NCBI GenBank assembly: GCA_028280615.1
Contig: JANQLK010000009.1
Coordinates: 1 to 64,000 of the forward strand
Source of the DNA: Woeseiaceae bacterium
GTDB taxonomy: Bacteria > Pseudomonadota > Gammaproteobacteria > Steroidobacterales > Woeseiaceae
Reading direction: 5' to 3'
Length of the DNA: 64,000 nt
In this document: one piece after another, positions 26,961 through 35,149 of the stretch
How the letters are laid out: every line of letters begins with the position of its first letter
Numbering within the stretch: the first letter of the stretch is position 1
Position numbers and translations under genes: made by a program
The notes under the pieces: generated by a model
The model's database searches: none
What the model saw: only the letters and a program-made list of their open reading frames with translations
What the model was told of the DNA's origin: nothing

Positions 26961-27580
26961 GTTTCATCGGAACGGTGCGCCCGGCCGACGCGACGGGCGA
27001 AGTGCGCGCCATGTACGAGCGCCAGGAAGACTACTGGGGCTACGTGCCGAACTACGCGAAAGCGTTCAGCCATCGGACCGAGGCGCTGGCGCGCTGGGGA
27101 CGATTGCTGGCGGAACTCAGGCGGCCCACCGATGACCGTCGCTTCGAGCTCGTGACCTTCGCCGCGGCCGTCGCGCTCAAGAACAGCGCCTGCGCGCTCG
27201 TGCACGGCAAGGAGCTGGCTGGTTTTATCGGCGAGGATGCCGTCGTCGCGATCGCGAACGGCCGCGAAGCCGACGTGCTGCCGGACATCGATGTGACGAT
27301 CGTCCGCTTCGCCCGCCAGATCGCGAAGGACGCGACGCAGGTGACGTCGGGCATGGTCGACCGGCTGAAGTATCGCCACGACCTGACCGACGCGGAAGTC
27401 TTCGACATCGCCGCGCTCGCGGCGGGCCGCGCATTTTTCGCTAAACTACTCGATGGCCTGGGCGTACAGACCGACAGCGTGTGGCAGGTACTGGACGCGG
27501 ATTTCCGCGAGGAGCTCAGTGTCGGCCGCCCGATGGATCTCCGCGAACCGGAGCATCTGCCGGTCGAGCACGTCGCCTGA
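26957..27580 (+). CDS. AhpD/carboxymuconolactone decarboxylase-like protein with a single active-site Cys
   Basis: The 207-residue protein overlaps the monooxygenase stop by 4 bases (ATGA), with AAGGAGAG just upstream. The all-helical CMD fold is seen in MYERQEDYWGYVPNYAKAF and in the active-site helix NSACALVHGKEL. AhpD proteins carry CxxCxxxH there; in this protein the first Cys is Asn, leaving NxxCxxxH. It might therefore be a one-Cys peroxidase-type or use an external thiol for resolution. It closes the OsmC-FMO-CMD set. Confidence 0.82.
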   Translation: MSFIGTVRPADATGEVRAMYERQEDYWGYVPNYAKAFSHRTEALARWGRLLAELRRPTDDRRFELVTFAAAVALKNSACALVHGKELAGFIGEDAVVAIANGREADVLPDIDVTIVRFARQIAKDATQVTSGMVDRLKYRHDLTDAEVFDIAALAAGRAFFAKLLDGLGVQTDSVWQVLDADFREELSVGRPMDLREPEHLPVEHVA

Positions 27581-27605
27581 GGCGCCAGTGGGGGGGAAAA
27601 CGACC

Positions 27606-29084
27606 ATGAAATTCTCAAGCATCCTCGAAACCGTCGGCGACACGCCGCTGGTGAAGCTCAACAAGCTCGCGCCCGACGGCGTCAACGTCTGGGTCAAAGT
27701 CGAGGCCTTCAATCCGATGGGCTCGGTCAAAGACCGCATGGCGCTGGCAATGATCGAGGACGCCGAGCAAAGCGGCGCGCTGAAGCCCGGCCAGACCGTC
27801 GTCGAGGCGACGAGCGGCAACACCGGCATCGGCCTCGCCATGGTCTGTGCGCAGAAGGGCTATCCGCTGGTCGTGACGATGGCGGAGAGCTTCAGCGTCG
27901 AGCGCAGGAAGCTCCTAAGGTTCTTAGGAGCGAAAGTCGTACTGACGCCCGCGTCCGAGAAAGGCACGGGCATGATGAAGAAGGCCGAAGAACTCGCCGA
28001 GAAGCACGGCTGGTTCCTGACAAAGCAGTTCGAGAACCCGGCGAATGCCGACGTGCACTATCGGACGACGGCACACGAGATCCTGGCCGACTTCGGTGAC
28101 GAGCCCATCCACGCATGGGTATCGGGCTTCGGCACAGGTGGCACGATGCTCGGTGTATCGCGGGCGATGCAAGAAGCGAGCCCCGACACGCGCATCGTCG
28201 CGGCCGAACCGGACAACTCGCCGGTCCTGGGCGCCGGCGTACCCCAGCCGCGCGACAAGGACGGCAGACCCGACGGCAGCCACCCGCACTTCCGCCCGCA
28301 CCTGATGCAGGGCTGGAGCCCGGACTTCATCTCGGACCTGACCCAGGCCGCCGTCGACAACAAACTCATCGACGAGATAGTCGCCGTCAACGGCGACGAC
28401 GCGATGGAGGTGTCAAAGGCGCTGGCCCGGCAGGAAGGCATCTTTGTCGGTACCTCATCCGGCGCCACGCTGGCCGCCGCCCTCGAGTACGCGAAGACCG
28501 CGCCGAAAGGCTCCAACATCGTCGCGATGCTGCCCGATACGGGCGAACGGTACCTGTCGACGCCGCTGTTCGGCGAAATCGGCGAAGATATGAGCGAGGA
28601 AGAAGTTGCGCTGTCGAAATCGACGCCGAACTACCGGTTCGACGTTCAGGGAGAGCCGGCAGCGACAGCGGCGCCCGTCGAAATCGACGCGGAAGCTGCG
28701 CAGTACATCGAGGACGTGGTCAACAATGAGCCCGTCGTCATGTTCGCGCTGGAGTGGTGTGAATTCTGCTGGTCGCTGCGGAAGCTGTTCGACGCGATTA
28801 GTGTGAACTACATGAGTGTCGATATCGACTCCGTCGAATATCAGGACGGTGAACGCGGCGTGAAGATTCGGAAGGCACTGGGGGAACGCGTAGGCAGCCC
28901 GACGATGCCGCAGGTGTTTGTAGGTGGGGAGCACGTTGGTGGCAGCACGGACGTCATCGAACGCTTCCAGAACGGAGAGCTTCAGCAGCGATTTGATCGC
29001 GGTGATATCGATTATGACAAGGCGGTTGATCTCGATGCGTGGTCGTTGCTGCCGCAGTGGTTGCATACGAGGAGGTCGGCTTGA
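27606..29084 (+). CDS. Cysteine synthase fused to a C-terminal glutaredoxin domain
   Basis: The start is the ATG at 27606 behind a GGGGGGGAAAA stretch, giving 492 residues. Residues about 1-320 are a PLP-dependent cysteine synthase (O-acetylserine sulfhydrylase): NPMGSVKDR with PLP-lysine 42, ATSGNTG at 68-74, SGFGTGGT and GTSSGA. A linker of about 50 residues leads to a glutaredoxin domain from about 370: EWCEFCWSL with Cys385 and Cys388, then SPTMPQVFVGGEHVGG. The fusion would couple cysteine formation to thiol-disulfide exchange or let glutathione reduce the synthase substrate or product. It lies 25 bases after the CMD-like gene in the same direction. A linker-spanning frame has no stop, so this is a genuine fusion. 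Confidence 0.9.
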   Translation: MKFSSILETVGDTPLVKLNKLAPDGVNVWVKVEAFNPMGSVKDRMALAMIEDAEQSGALKPGQTVVEATSGNTGIGLAMVCAQKGYPLVVTMAESFSVERRKLLRFLGAKVVLTPASEKGTGMMKKAEELAEKHGWFLTKQFENPANADVHYRTTAHEILADFGDEPIHAWVSGFGTGGTMLGVSRAMQEASPDTRIVAAEPDNSPVLGAGVPQPRDKDGRPDGSHPHFRPHLMQGWSPDFISDLTQAAVDNKLIDEIVAVNGDDAMEVSKALARQEGIFVGTSSGATLAAALEYAKTAPKGSNIVAMLPDTGERYLSTPLFGEIGEDMSEEEVALSKSTPNYRFDVQGEPAATAAPVEIDAEAAQYIEDVVNNEPVVMFALEWCEFCWSLRKLFDAISVNYMSVDIDSVEYQDGERGVKIRKALGERVGSPTMPQVFVGGEHVGGSTDVIERFQNGELQQRFDRGDIDYDKAVDLDAWSLLPQWLHTRRSA

Positions 29085-29310
29085 GTTCCGGGCCTTTCGG
29101 ATAAAGGAAACAGGTCAAAACAGGCTTTCGAGGCGTTCGTTTTGGAACGCAGATGAGGCGTGGATTTCAATCTCTGACTCGCGGATCCTCAGAAATCCGC
29201 AGAATGTCGCTAGGCGATATTTTTCAACCGGTTACCGGGCTGTCCGTTTCTAGATTCGCAGCAGTTAGCACAATGATGCATAGCTGATCCCCGCATACGT
29301 CACGCAGTCT

Positions 29311-29763
29311 TTAGTGAGACCGGAATCCATCGATATTCGAGACGTCAATGGTTGTAAAAGACTCATACAGCCTCTTGAGGTTTAAGGCGGCTATTTGAAA
29401 CTGACTACGCCTCTTAATGGGCCGGCGAGAATGGCTAGCATCATACATCACGATGGCAGGGTCGTAGAAAACATATCCGGTTGCTATCGACGTAAGAGAA
29501 TTCGAGAGACCCGTCCCTTCACCCAACTGAACGATCGCAGAAAACTTGTACTGCAGGATGGGGCTCTTTCGTCGAATTGAGGGCACGTATACGGCCCGCG
29601 CATGTTTCTTCTTCCAATGTTCGACGATTGATGAATAACTCCAGCTTGCCGCCGCGTTATCGTACCCGTCGATCAAGGCTAAGCCAGAAATATTTCCCGG
29701 CAGTTGAAACTTCAGAGGTGCAACAGATACTTGTCCGCAGTCTCGGACTGCTGCGAAACCGAA
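29311..29763 (-). CDS. Unassigned ORF in frame immediately after the kinase stop
   Basis: This 150-codon frame begins at the codon after the kinase TGA (29764-29766) and stays open to a TAA at 29311. It has no ATG; a TTG at 29676 is the only usual start and lacks a ribosome binding site. The sequence reads as a folded protein throughout, also before that TTG: PLKFQLPGNISGLALIDGYD, then WSYSSIVEHWKKKHARAVYV and YVFYDPAIVMYD, ending in a basic RRPIKRRSQFQIAALNLKR. I cannot assign a family with confidence. A loose memory of MvaI/BcnI-type restriction endonuclease C-termini came to mind but does not hold up against MvaI itself. It is either the tail of a longer kinase broken by a nonsense change, a read-through extension, or a remnant of another gene. 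Confidence 0.45.
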   Translation of the reverse strand, partial: FGFAAVRDCGQVSVAPLKFQLPGNISGLALIDGYDNAAASWSYSSIVEHWKKKHARAVYVPSIRRKSPILQYKFSAIVQLGEGTGLSNSLTSIATGYVFYDPAIVMYDASHSRRPIKRRSQFQIAALNLKRLYESFTTIDVSNIDGFRSH

Positions 29764-30996
29764 TCAGAATGTCAGATCCGACAGAGCTGCTTGCCGCTCC
29801 TCCTCTTCGAGCTTCTGCCTTTCTAGATTCTCACGCAGCTGGTTTTCTTGCTCTTGGAGTCGCCGCTGCTCAGCCGCTTCGTAGCCTTCATTCGCTGTAT
29901 TGAGCCAACCCTTTAACAAATTCACACAAGTCTGCAGCTGCCTAGACTCGCACCGGAAAACGGCGTTATTACCATAGAACTGAACACTGCCGTGCGGATG
30001 AAAGGATGTGTTGTATGAGAAGCTTCCCATATTGTTGTATGCGTCGCGCCACCCTGCTGTAGGCTCGTGGTTAAGCTCAACTGATGCTCTCCCGGCATTC
30101 CAGTCAACATTGACTATTTTCATAGGGTCAGCGATCAACGGATCGTCAGGCTCTTCAACGTGGACAACCGCTGCATCTAGTTCTGCGAGTTTCTGACGAG
30201 AAATGTGTAACTTTCCCTGCTTAATAATCTCTTTTTTGACGTCATCGATCGATGAATATCGCCTCTCCGGCTCTTGGTCAATCATTCTCGCGACGATTGG
30301 GTCCAGATATGCGTATCCCTCCGCTACCTCTGAGATCGACTTGTAGCCGGTACCGGCTGGAATTCTGCCCGTGAAGAACTCGTTGAGAATAAGCCCCAAC
30401 GCAAAAATATCTGTACAGGGAGTAATTACACCGCGCCGCTCCATCTGTTCCGGAGCCCGATATTTGAAGTTGGCTAGCCGGTCGGCAGCCTTGGTCTCAA
30501 CGGCAGTATAATACTCCTCATCATCAAACCTCGCTATGCCGAAATCAGCAACGACAACTTGCGACAAATCATCCAAACAAAGAATATTTTCCGGCTTCAG
30601 ATCACGGTGAATGACGCCGCTTAGGTGAGCCGCTTCGACACCGTGCAATACTTTAAGAAATGCCTTGAACATTGCATCATGCGGCGCTTGCTTTACGGCC
30701 TTGGACGCGGGGTTGTCGTACCGTGGCATGACAATGAAGGGAACGTCTCCGTCGTGCACACCATATTCGATGACCTTAACCACATTTTCATGGTCGCATC
30801 GTGAGCAAAACAGGTATTCGTTTTTGAATCTCCGTCGCTTATCCTCGGTGGCCCTTTCGGGATTCAGGAGTTTTATTGCGACGTCGCTGCCAACCGAATC
30901 GGTTGCCGCGTAAACGTAGCCGCTACCTCCTTGCCCCAGAATCTTGCCGAGCTTGTAGGAATTGAACGCAGTGACAACTGTCGACGGCTTCTTCAT
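29764..30996 (-). CDS. Eukaryote-like Ser/Thr protein kinase with C-terminal extension
   Basis: From the ATG at 30996 the protein has 410 residues. The kinase domain (about 14-275) is complete: Gly-rich loop GQGGSG at 21-26, Lys42 in VAIK, HRDLKPEN with catalytic Asp132, DFG Asp151 and APE at 181-183. So it should be active. After residue 290 comes an unassigned segment (MKIVNVDWNAGRASVELNH, SFHPHGSVQFYG) and a Glu/Arg/Gln-rich coiled coil from about 365 to 400. No membrane helix or PASTA repeats are present, so it is soluble. It lies downstream of the P-loop NTPase on the same strand in the AT-rich cassette. Such small soluble kinases beside NTPases occur in defence islands, where phosphorylation triggers arrest; that role is inferred. 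Confidence 0.88.
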   Translation of the reverse strand: MKKPSTVVTAFNSYKLGKILGQGGSGYVYAATDSVGSDVAIKLLNPERATEDKRRRFKNEYLFCSRCDHENVVKVIEYGVHDGDVPFIVMPRYDNPASKAVKQAPHDAMFKAFLKVLHGVEAAHLSGVIHRDLKPENILCLDDLSQVVVADFGIARFDDEEYYTAVETKAADRLANFKYRAPEQMERRGVITPCTDIFALGLILNEFFTGRIPAGTGYKSISEVAEGYAYLDPIVARMIDQEPERRYSSIDDVKKEIIKQGKLHISRQKLAELDAAVVHVEEPDDPLIADPMKIVNVDWNAGRASVELNHEPTAGWRDAYNNMGSFSYNTSFHPHGSVQFYGNNAVFRCESRQLQTCVNLLKGWLNTANEGYEAAEQRRLQEQENQLRENLERQKLEEEERQAALSDLTF

Positions 30997-31071
30997 GTCA
31001 TTGAGTCTAGATTCCGAGCGGTGCGGTCGCAATCGCCTATTGACGCTTTGTGGCGCCCCTAGAACATCGGC

Positions 31072-31155
31072 TTACAACTCTTCCTCGGCGTATCGATCAA
31101 GCAGTAAATCCTTGAGCTTGCGCGCGTTTACACGAGCTCCAATCACGTCGTTCAA
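31072..31155 (-). CDS. Possible 27-codon ORF or gene remnant between NTPase and kinase
   Basis: A short frame starting TTG with AGGTG five bases upstream encodes a charged helix (NDVIGARVNARKLKDLLL then DRYAEEEL). The frame is open for 12 codons more upstream. It reads like the end of a small helical protein, such as a regulator or antitoxin. It could be a remnant of a longer gene. The rest of 30997-31247 shows nothing else. Confidence 0.25.
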   Translation of the reverse strand: MNDVIGARVNARKLKDLLLDRYAEEEL

Positions 31156-31247
31156 TATGCACCTATGATGCTTGGGTGCTCTGGGGACAGTTTACTAATG
31201 CACATAGGTAAACTGTGGCTAGGTATCTAATTCGGCATATCGAGCGA

Positions 31248-32936
31248 TCAGTCGTCTTGCTCTAACGAAACACCAAATTTTCGCGCGCGAAACTCGTTCA
31301 ACCCCCCCTCTTCTGCCAAGCGCCTTAGCGCGGACTTCGCGTTGCGTACTATCGTATCTCGTGCCTCGTTCCCGCCTCCAAACTGCAAGCACCTTCTTAT
31401 CACACTGCTAAGACGTTCGTCTCGAAAGCTCTTGAACATTTCGTAGTAACCGTCAACCGTTACGGCAGCCAATACGGCTTCATCGCTTTGACTCCAACCA
31501 TCTGTGGAGACAAGTCTAGTTAGAACATCTATGGGGGCGACTTCGACCTTCAGCTCCTCCTGTTTTCGTTCGAATGCACCCCTCAACTCTTCGTCCAATG
31601 GCTTATCGAAGAGAATCAGATCTTGTGTTTGAAATGCCTCCGCATTCCCATCGTGGGCATCGATCCAAAAATCGAGCATCGTACGCGCAGCTTCAGCTTG
31701 GTCGAGCTCCTTCATGAAGTGCATAGTACTGTTCAAGTTACGAGGCGAAATATACTTTGAATCCTCGCGGAAGGCTGTGAGGAGCGCCTCAACGAATTCA
31801 TCCGTGTTGTCGTCGAATGTATTGTGGTAGAGACTCCATGCCTCACCGAATCTATCAGCGCCCTCGTGCGCCAACAGTTGCTCGTTCCTAGTCTCTAGCA
31901 ACGGGAGCAGTTTCTCTTCATCAAAGAAGCCCCATTCGATTGAGTCCGCGACTGCTAAATCTAACTCATCGGTATAATTGTAATTGCAACTGCGCAGCCA
32001 ATCCTTCCATTTCGCTTCTTTTGGGTCTTGCTCATCTTGTTCTAGACCGAACAGAGGTGCACCAAAGCTTCGCACAAATTCCATCGATGGGACGTCGTCG
32101 TCACCCTTCGAACAGTACCAGCTGTATCCGAAGACGGTAAGCGACATGATTAGTTGTTGATCTACTGCAGGCAACATCCCTGACGTCATTGATTCCGAGT
32201 TCCTTACGAGTCGCTCGATCTTCTTCAGAACCCTAATATTGCGAATACCGAGCGTCGCAGCATACTCAGCGAAGATCTCCAGCCGAGGTTGAGATTGATC
32301 AATCGCGATCGCGCAACACTCCTCGGAGGTAGGCTCAAATAGCAACTCAGTATCGACTACTTTTTCCTTGTACCTAAAATAATCTTCAGTACCTTTCTCA
32401 CCATCGTTCAAGAGAAAAACGACCTTGCAGTGCTGCTCTTCCTTGAGAAACGACGCCAATCCCATTACGTCGCGGATCTCCAGATTGCCGCCCTTCCTCT
32501 CGAGGTCATCAATGCAAATGATCATTCTGTTGGCAGTCAGAAAGGATCCAGCACGCAGAAATGCCCCACCAGACTCTCCAATTCCAAAGTATTCAAGTAC
32601 CGCTCTACCTGCATTCAGGCCTTTTCTACCAAACTTTTCCGCGTAGGCCTCATAGTTCTCAGCGAAAGAATCAACGGTTGCCTCCTCGCCGATTAGCTCC
32701 CTTCGAATCGTGTTTTCAAAGATCGCCGTCTTTAGCGATTCCATCGAGTCGAGCCCAAAAAGGGAAACGTAGGCATATCGAGCCAGTTCAACCTTACCGG
32801 ACTGATTCGCCTCTTCGAGAAACCGTTTCCAAGAGAATGTCTTGCCAACGCCCCATGCGCCTCTTACGGCCAGAACCTCGGGAGCCGATGACGCCAGAAA
32901 CCTTCGAATCTCTCGCTCAACAACTTTAGTAGACAC
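31248..32936 (-). CDS. KAP-type P-loop NTPase
   Basis: This 562-residue protein starts STKVVEREIRRFLAS and has a Walker A motif RGAWGVGKTFSWKRF (about residues 25-39) and a Walker B with the KAP signature MIICIDDLERKGG (about 136-148). A sensor-like VVFLLND follows, then a long helical C-terminal half with no known domain and no membrane helices, unlike classical KAP proteins with inserted transmembrane segments. KAP NTPases act in signalling and several phage-defence contexts. It is the first gene of the AT-rich cassette on the minus strand, 251 bases before the kinase. Its helical half could be the sensor or scaffold for a partner. Confidence 0.82.
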   Translation of the reverse strand: MSTKVVEREIRRFLASSAPEVLAVRGAWGVGKTFSWKRFLEEANQSGKVELARYAYVSLFGLDSMESLKTAIFENTIRRELIGEEATVDSFAENYEAYAEKFGRKGLNAGRAVLEYFGIGESGGAFLRAGSFLTANRMIICIDDLERKGGNLEIRDVMGLASFLKEEQHCKVVFLLNDGEKGTEDYFRYKEKVVDTELLFEPTSEECCAIAIDQSQPRLEIFAEYAATLGIRNIRVLKKIERLVRNSESMTSGMLPAVDQQLIMSLTVFGYSWYCSKGDDDVPSMEFVRSFGAPLFGLEQDEQDPKEAKWKDWLRSCNYNYTDELDLAVADSIEWGFFDEEKLLPLLETRNEQLLAHEGADRFGEAWSLYHNTFDDNTDEFVEALLTAFREDSKYISPRNLNSTMHFMKELDQAEAARTMLDFWIDAHDGNAEAFQTQDLILFDKPLDEELRGAFERKQEELKVEVAPIDVLTRLVSTDGWSQSDEAVLAAVTVDGYYEMFKSFRDERLSSVIRRCLQFGGGNEARDTIVRNAKSALRRLAEEGGLNEFRARKFGVSLEQDD

Positions 32937-33362
32937 TCGATTCTCCTGATTGGTCGAAAACTTGCGCTTAGCACACCTTTTTGAAAGTGTTGACGAGAAG
33001 TCTTACTGAGTATTTGTCCGTATGGGACGAGTTCGACACTATGGGCCAAACCGAGATTGAGAAAAAGATCAGCCTTCTAAAAGCCTATGGCCCTTTTGCT
33101 TTCTTCGGCTTGCCCGGAGAAATTGAACCTCCCACCGGCTGGTTCGAAGCCAGACACTCAATCGCGATTTATAGCGGACTATCGCGGTCATCGAAGCGTG
33201 CGCCGAGCATCTGGCTTTCGAAAAACAACGCTACGTCACGCCCAAGCCCCCTCAGACCTTCCCCGCCCGACCTTCCGATACGGCATCCACACAATCCCGG
33301 AAACCGGCACGCCAGTGCTCAGCCGCTGGGCCATTCCCTCCGGACCCTCCGACCAACGGCCA
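32937..33362. other. Spacer at the right edge of the cassette
   Basis: These 426 bases precede the P-loop NTPase on the minus strand and should hold its promoter, near the AT-rich 32937-33000. Two short plus-strand frames are open (about 32981-33180 and 33175-33373) but change reading frame midway, lack ribosome binding sites and turn proline-rich; I treat them as non-coding or decayed. Base composition changes from AT-rich to GC-rich at about 33200. Confidence 0.4.
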
Positions 33363-35054
33363 TCAGGCACTATGATTGATCGCCGCTTTCTTGTTGGACC
33401 TGAACGCCGAGATAGCAGACGCCGCTTCAAGTATGACGAGCGCCGTCGTGACGAGAACGATTACATTGATGCCGGCGAGCAGGTAGTTCTTCTCGCCGAT
33501 GAACTTCATTAACGTTACGACGCCTGCAAGGAAGGACATGACGAGTACGAAGGTCATCGGCGCCAGAGTCACCCACGCGGGTCGTCCCAACTTGATCAGG
33601 TAGACCGAGATCACGAGCAAGGTCATGCCCGCGAGTATCTGGTTGGTCGAACCAAACAGCGGCCAGATGATCATGCCGCCCGTGCCGGAACTTCCGCCGG
33701 CGCCGAATGCGATCAGGAGACAAGCCGCGACCGCGACGAGCGTGGCGACGACACGTTTCTTCAGCACCGCGATTCCGTAGATGTCACCCCACTCCTGGAT
33801 GATGTAGCGCTGAAGGCGAACACCCGAATCCATCGTCGTGCCGGCGAACAGTACGAGCATCGTCGCGAGCAAGGTCTCGGTAGTGAGCGGCGGTAATCCC
33901 CAGCCCTCGGCCAGGAGCTGCGCTCCGCTTGCGATGAATGCGCCCGCGCCGCCCGCGCCGAACTCATGGTAGTACGCGTGCCAGAGTTCGGGTGTCGCGG
34001 CCAGCGTGGCGCCGGTCACGGCAACGATCGTGATCAGGGCGAGCGATCCCTCGCCGATCGCCGCGAAGTAGCCGACGAAGCGCGCGTCGGTTTCCCGATT
34101 GAGCTGCTTGGAACTGGTCCCGGAGGCAACGATGCCATGGAATCCGGAAACTGCGCCGCAGGCGATCGTCACGAACAACAGCGGGATGATCGACGGGGCA
34201 TCTGTGCCGGACAGGTCATTGAATGCCGGTGCGGAGATATCAGGCGTCGCGAGAACGACTGCGCCGTAGAGCAGCGCAAGGCCAATGAAGAGCTGCAGGC
34301 CGTTGATGTAATCGCGGGGCTGCAACAGCGTCCAGACCGGCAGCATCGATGCGATAGCCGCGTAGATGAAAAGAATGATGATCCAGTTGGCGTTGGCCGA
34401 TAGCCCGATGAGCGACTCCGGCAGAGCGAGCGGCATCGTACTGCCGACATAGATCGAGGCATACAGGGCGGTCACACCGACTAAGGAAACCGTGAACAGG
34501 TTGATCTTGTAGCGATAGATCAGCTGGCCAATGACGAGCGCAACCGCAATGGCTGCCCAGGCCGGGAACACGGCGGTCGGCGAACCGACGAGGGCGCCCG
34601 CGATGACGACCCCGAACACCGAGTTCACCATCAACAAGACGAGGAACACGACGATCATGAACAGCGCTCGCGTGCGCGGCCCGATAATGGACTCGGACAG
34701 CGCACCGACCGACTTGCCATCGTGGCGGTTGCTGGCCCAGAGCGCACCCATGTCGTGAACACCGGCGAAAAACACCGTCCCGAAGACGACCCAGAGCAGT
34801 GCCGGCACCCAGCCCCAGTAGACGGCAATTGCGGGCCCGACAATCGGTGCGGCGCCCGCAATCGACGTGAAATGGTGACCCCAGAGGACGTACTTGTTCG
34901 CCGGGACGTAGTCGACACCGTCTTTGAGCCGGTGCGCAGGCGTCTCGAACGCCCGATCAAGCCGATAGATTCGCGCAGCGACGAAGCGAGAGTAGATGAA
35001 CCATCCGAACGCCATGCCGACGATGCCAAAGGTGACGATGAAGAGCGAACCCAT
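33363..35054 (-). CDS. cstA: Carbon starvation protein A (CstA) family peptide/pyruvate transporter
   Basis: The 563-residue polytopic protein has about 15 helices and CstA signatures: DGVDYVPANKYVLWGHHF, SIAGAAPIVGPAIAVYWGW, GVHDMGALWASNRH, LQPRDYINGLQL, GFHGIVASGTSSKQL and LFAGTTMDSGVRLQRYI. CstA and BtsT import peptides or pyruvate at the inner membrane during carbon limitation. It is shorter than E. coli CstA, which is usual in several lineages that lack the C-terminal domain. It is the first gene after the AT-rich cassette. Confidence 0.9.
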   Translation of the reverse strand: MGSLFIVTFGIVGMAFGWFIYSRFVAARIYRLDRAFETPAHRLKDGVDYVPANKYVLWGHHFTSIAGAAPIVGPAIAVYWGWVPALLWVVFGTVFFAGVHDMGALWASNRHDGKSVGALSESIIGPRTRALFMIVVFLVLLMVNSVFGVVIAGALVGSPTAVFPAWAAIAVALVIGQLIYRYKINLFTVSLVGVTALYASIYVGSTMPLALPESLIGLSANANWIIILFIYAAIASMLPVWTLLQPRDYINGLQLFIGLALLYGAVVLATPDISAPAFNDLSGTDAPSIIPLLFVTIACGAVSGFHGIVASGTSSKQLNRETDARFVGYFAAIGEGSLALITIVAVTGATLAATPELWHAYYHEFGAGGAGAFIASGAQLLAEGWGLPPLTTETLLATMLVLFAGTTMDSGVRLQRYIIQEWGDIYGIAVLKKRVVATLVAVAACLLIAFGAGGSSGTGGMIIWPLFGSTNQILAGMTLLVISVYLIKLGRPAWVTLAPMTFVLVMSFLAGVVTLMKFIGEKNYLLAGINVIVLVTTALVILEAASAISAFRSNKKAAINHSA

Positions 35055-35149
35055 ACCTGCTAAATCCTTAGCCTCATGGTTCTCAGTCCCATGCTGAAAT
35101 CACCGCCGACAGGACAATGCCGGAGTTGCGGGAACGCCGGTCGTCTGCA

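Larger units (their letters stand above)
29085..33362. other. AT-richer accessory cassette (kinase / P-loop NTPase)
   Basis: Between the cysteine synthase and CstA genes, base composition shifts visibly toward A and T, and codon use changes (AAA, AAT, TTT, TCT are common while neighbours avoid them). All recognisable genes inside are on the minus strand: P-loop NTPase, short ORF, kinase and a trailing ORF. No integrase, transposase, tRNA or clear direct repeats mark the edges. The shift indicates horizontal acquisition; the exact borders are estimates, about 29.1 and 33.2 kb. Confidence 0.6.

Noticed and set aside
29311-29676. MvaI/BcnI-type restriction endonuclease assignment for the post-kinase ORF
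   Set aside because: A few residues looked familiar, but the MvaI sequence I recall does not share the order of motifs, and no catalytic motif is visible. I kept it as unassigned.
33175-33373. Plus-strand frame reading TIAVIEACAEHLAFEKQRY
   Set aside because: The first part looks protein-like, but it has no start, turns proline- and serine-rich and overlaps the CstA stop. It may be a decayed fragment, but I cannot name a parent gene.
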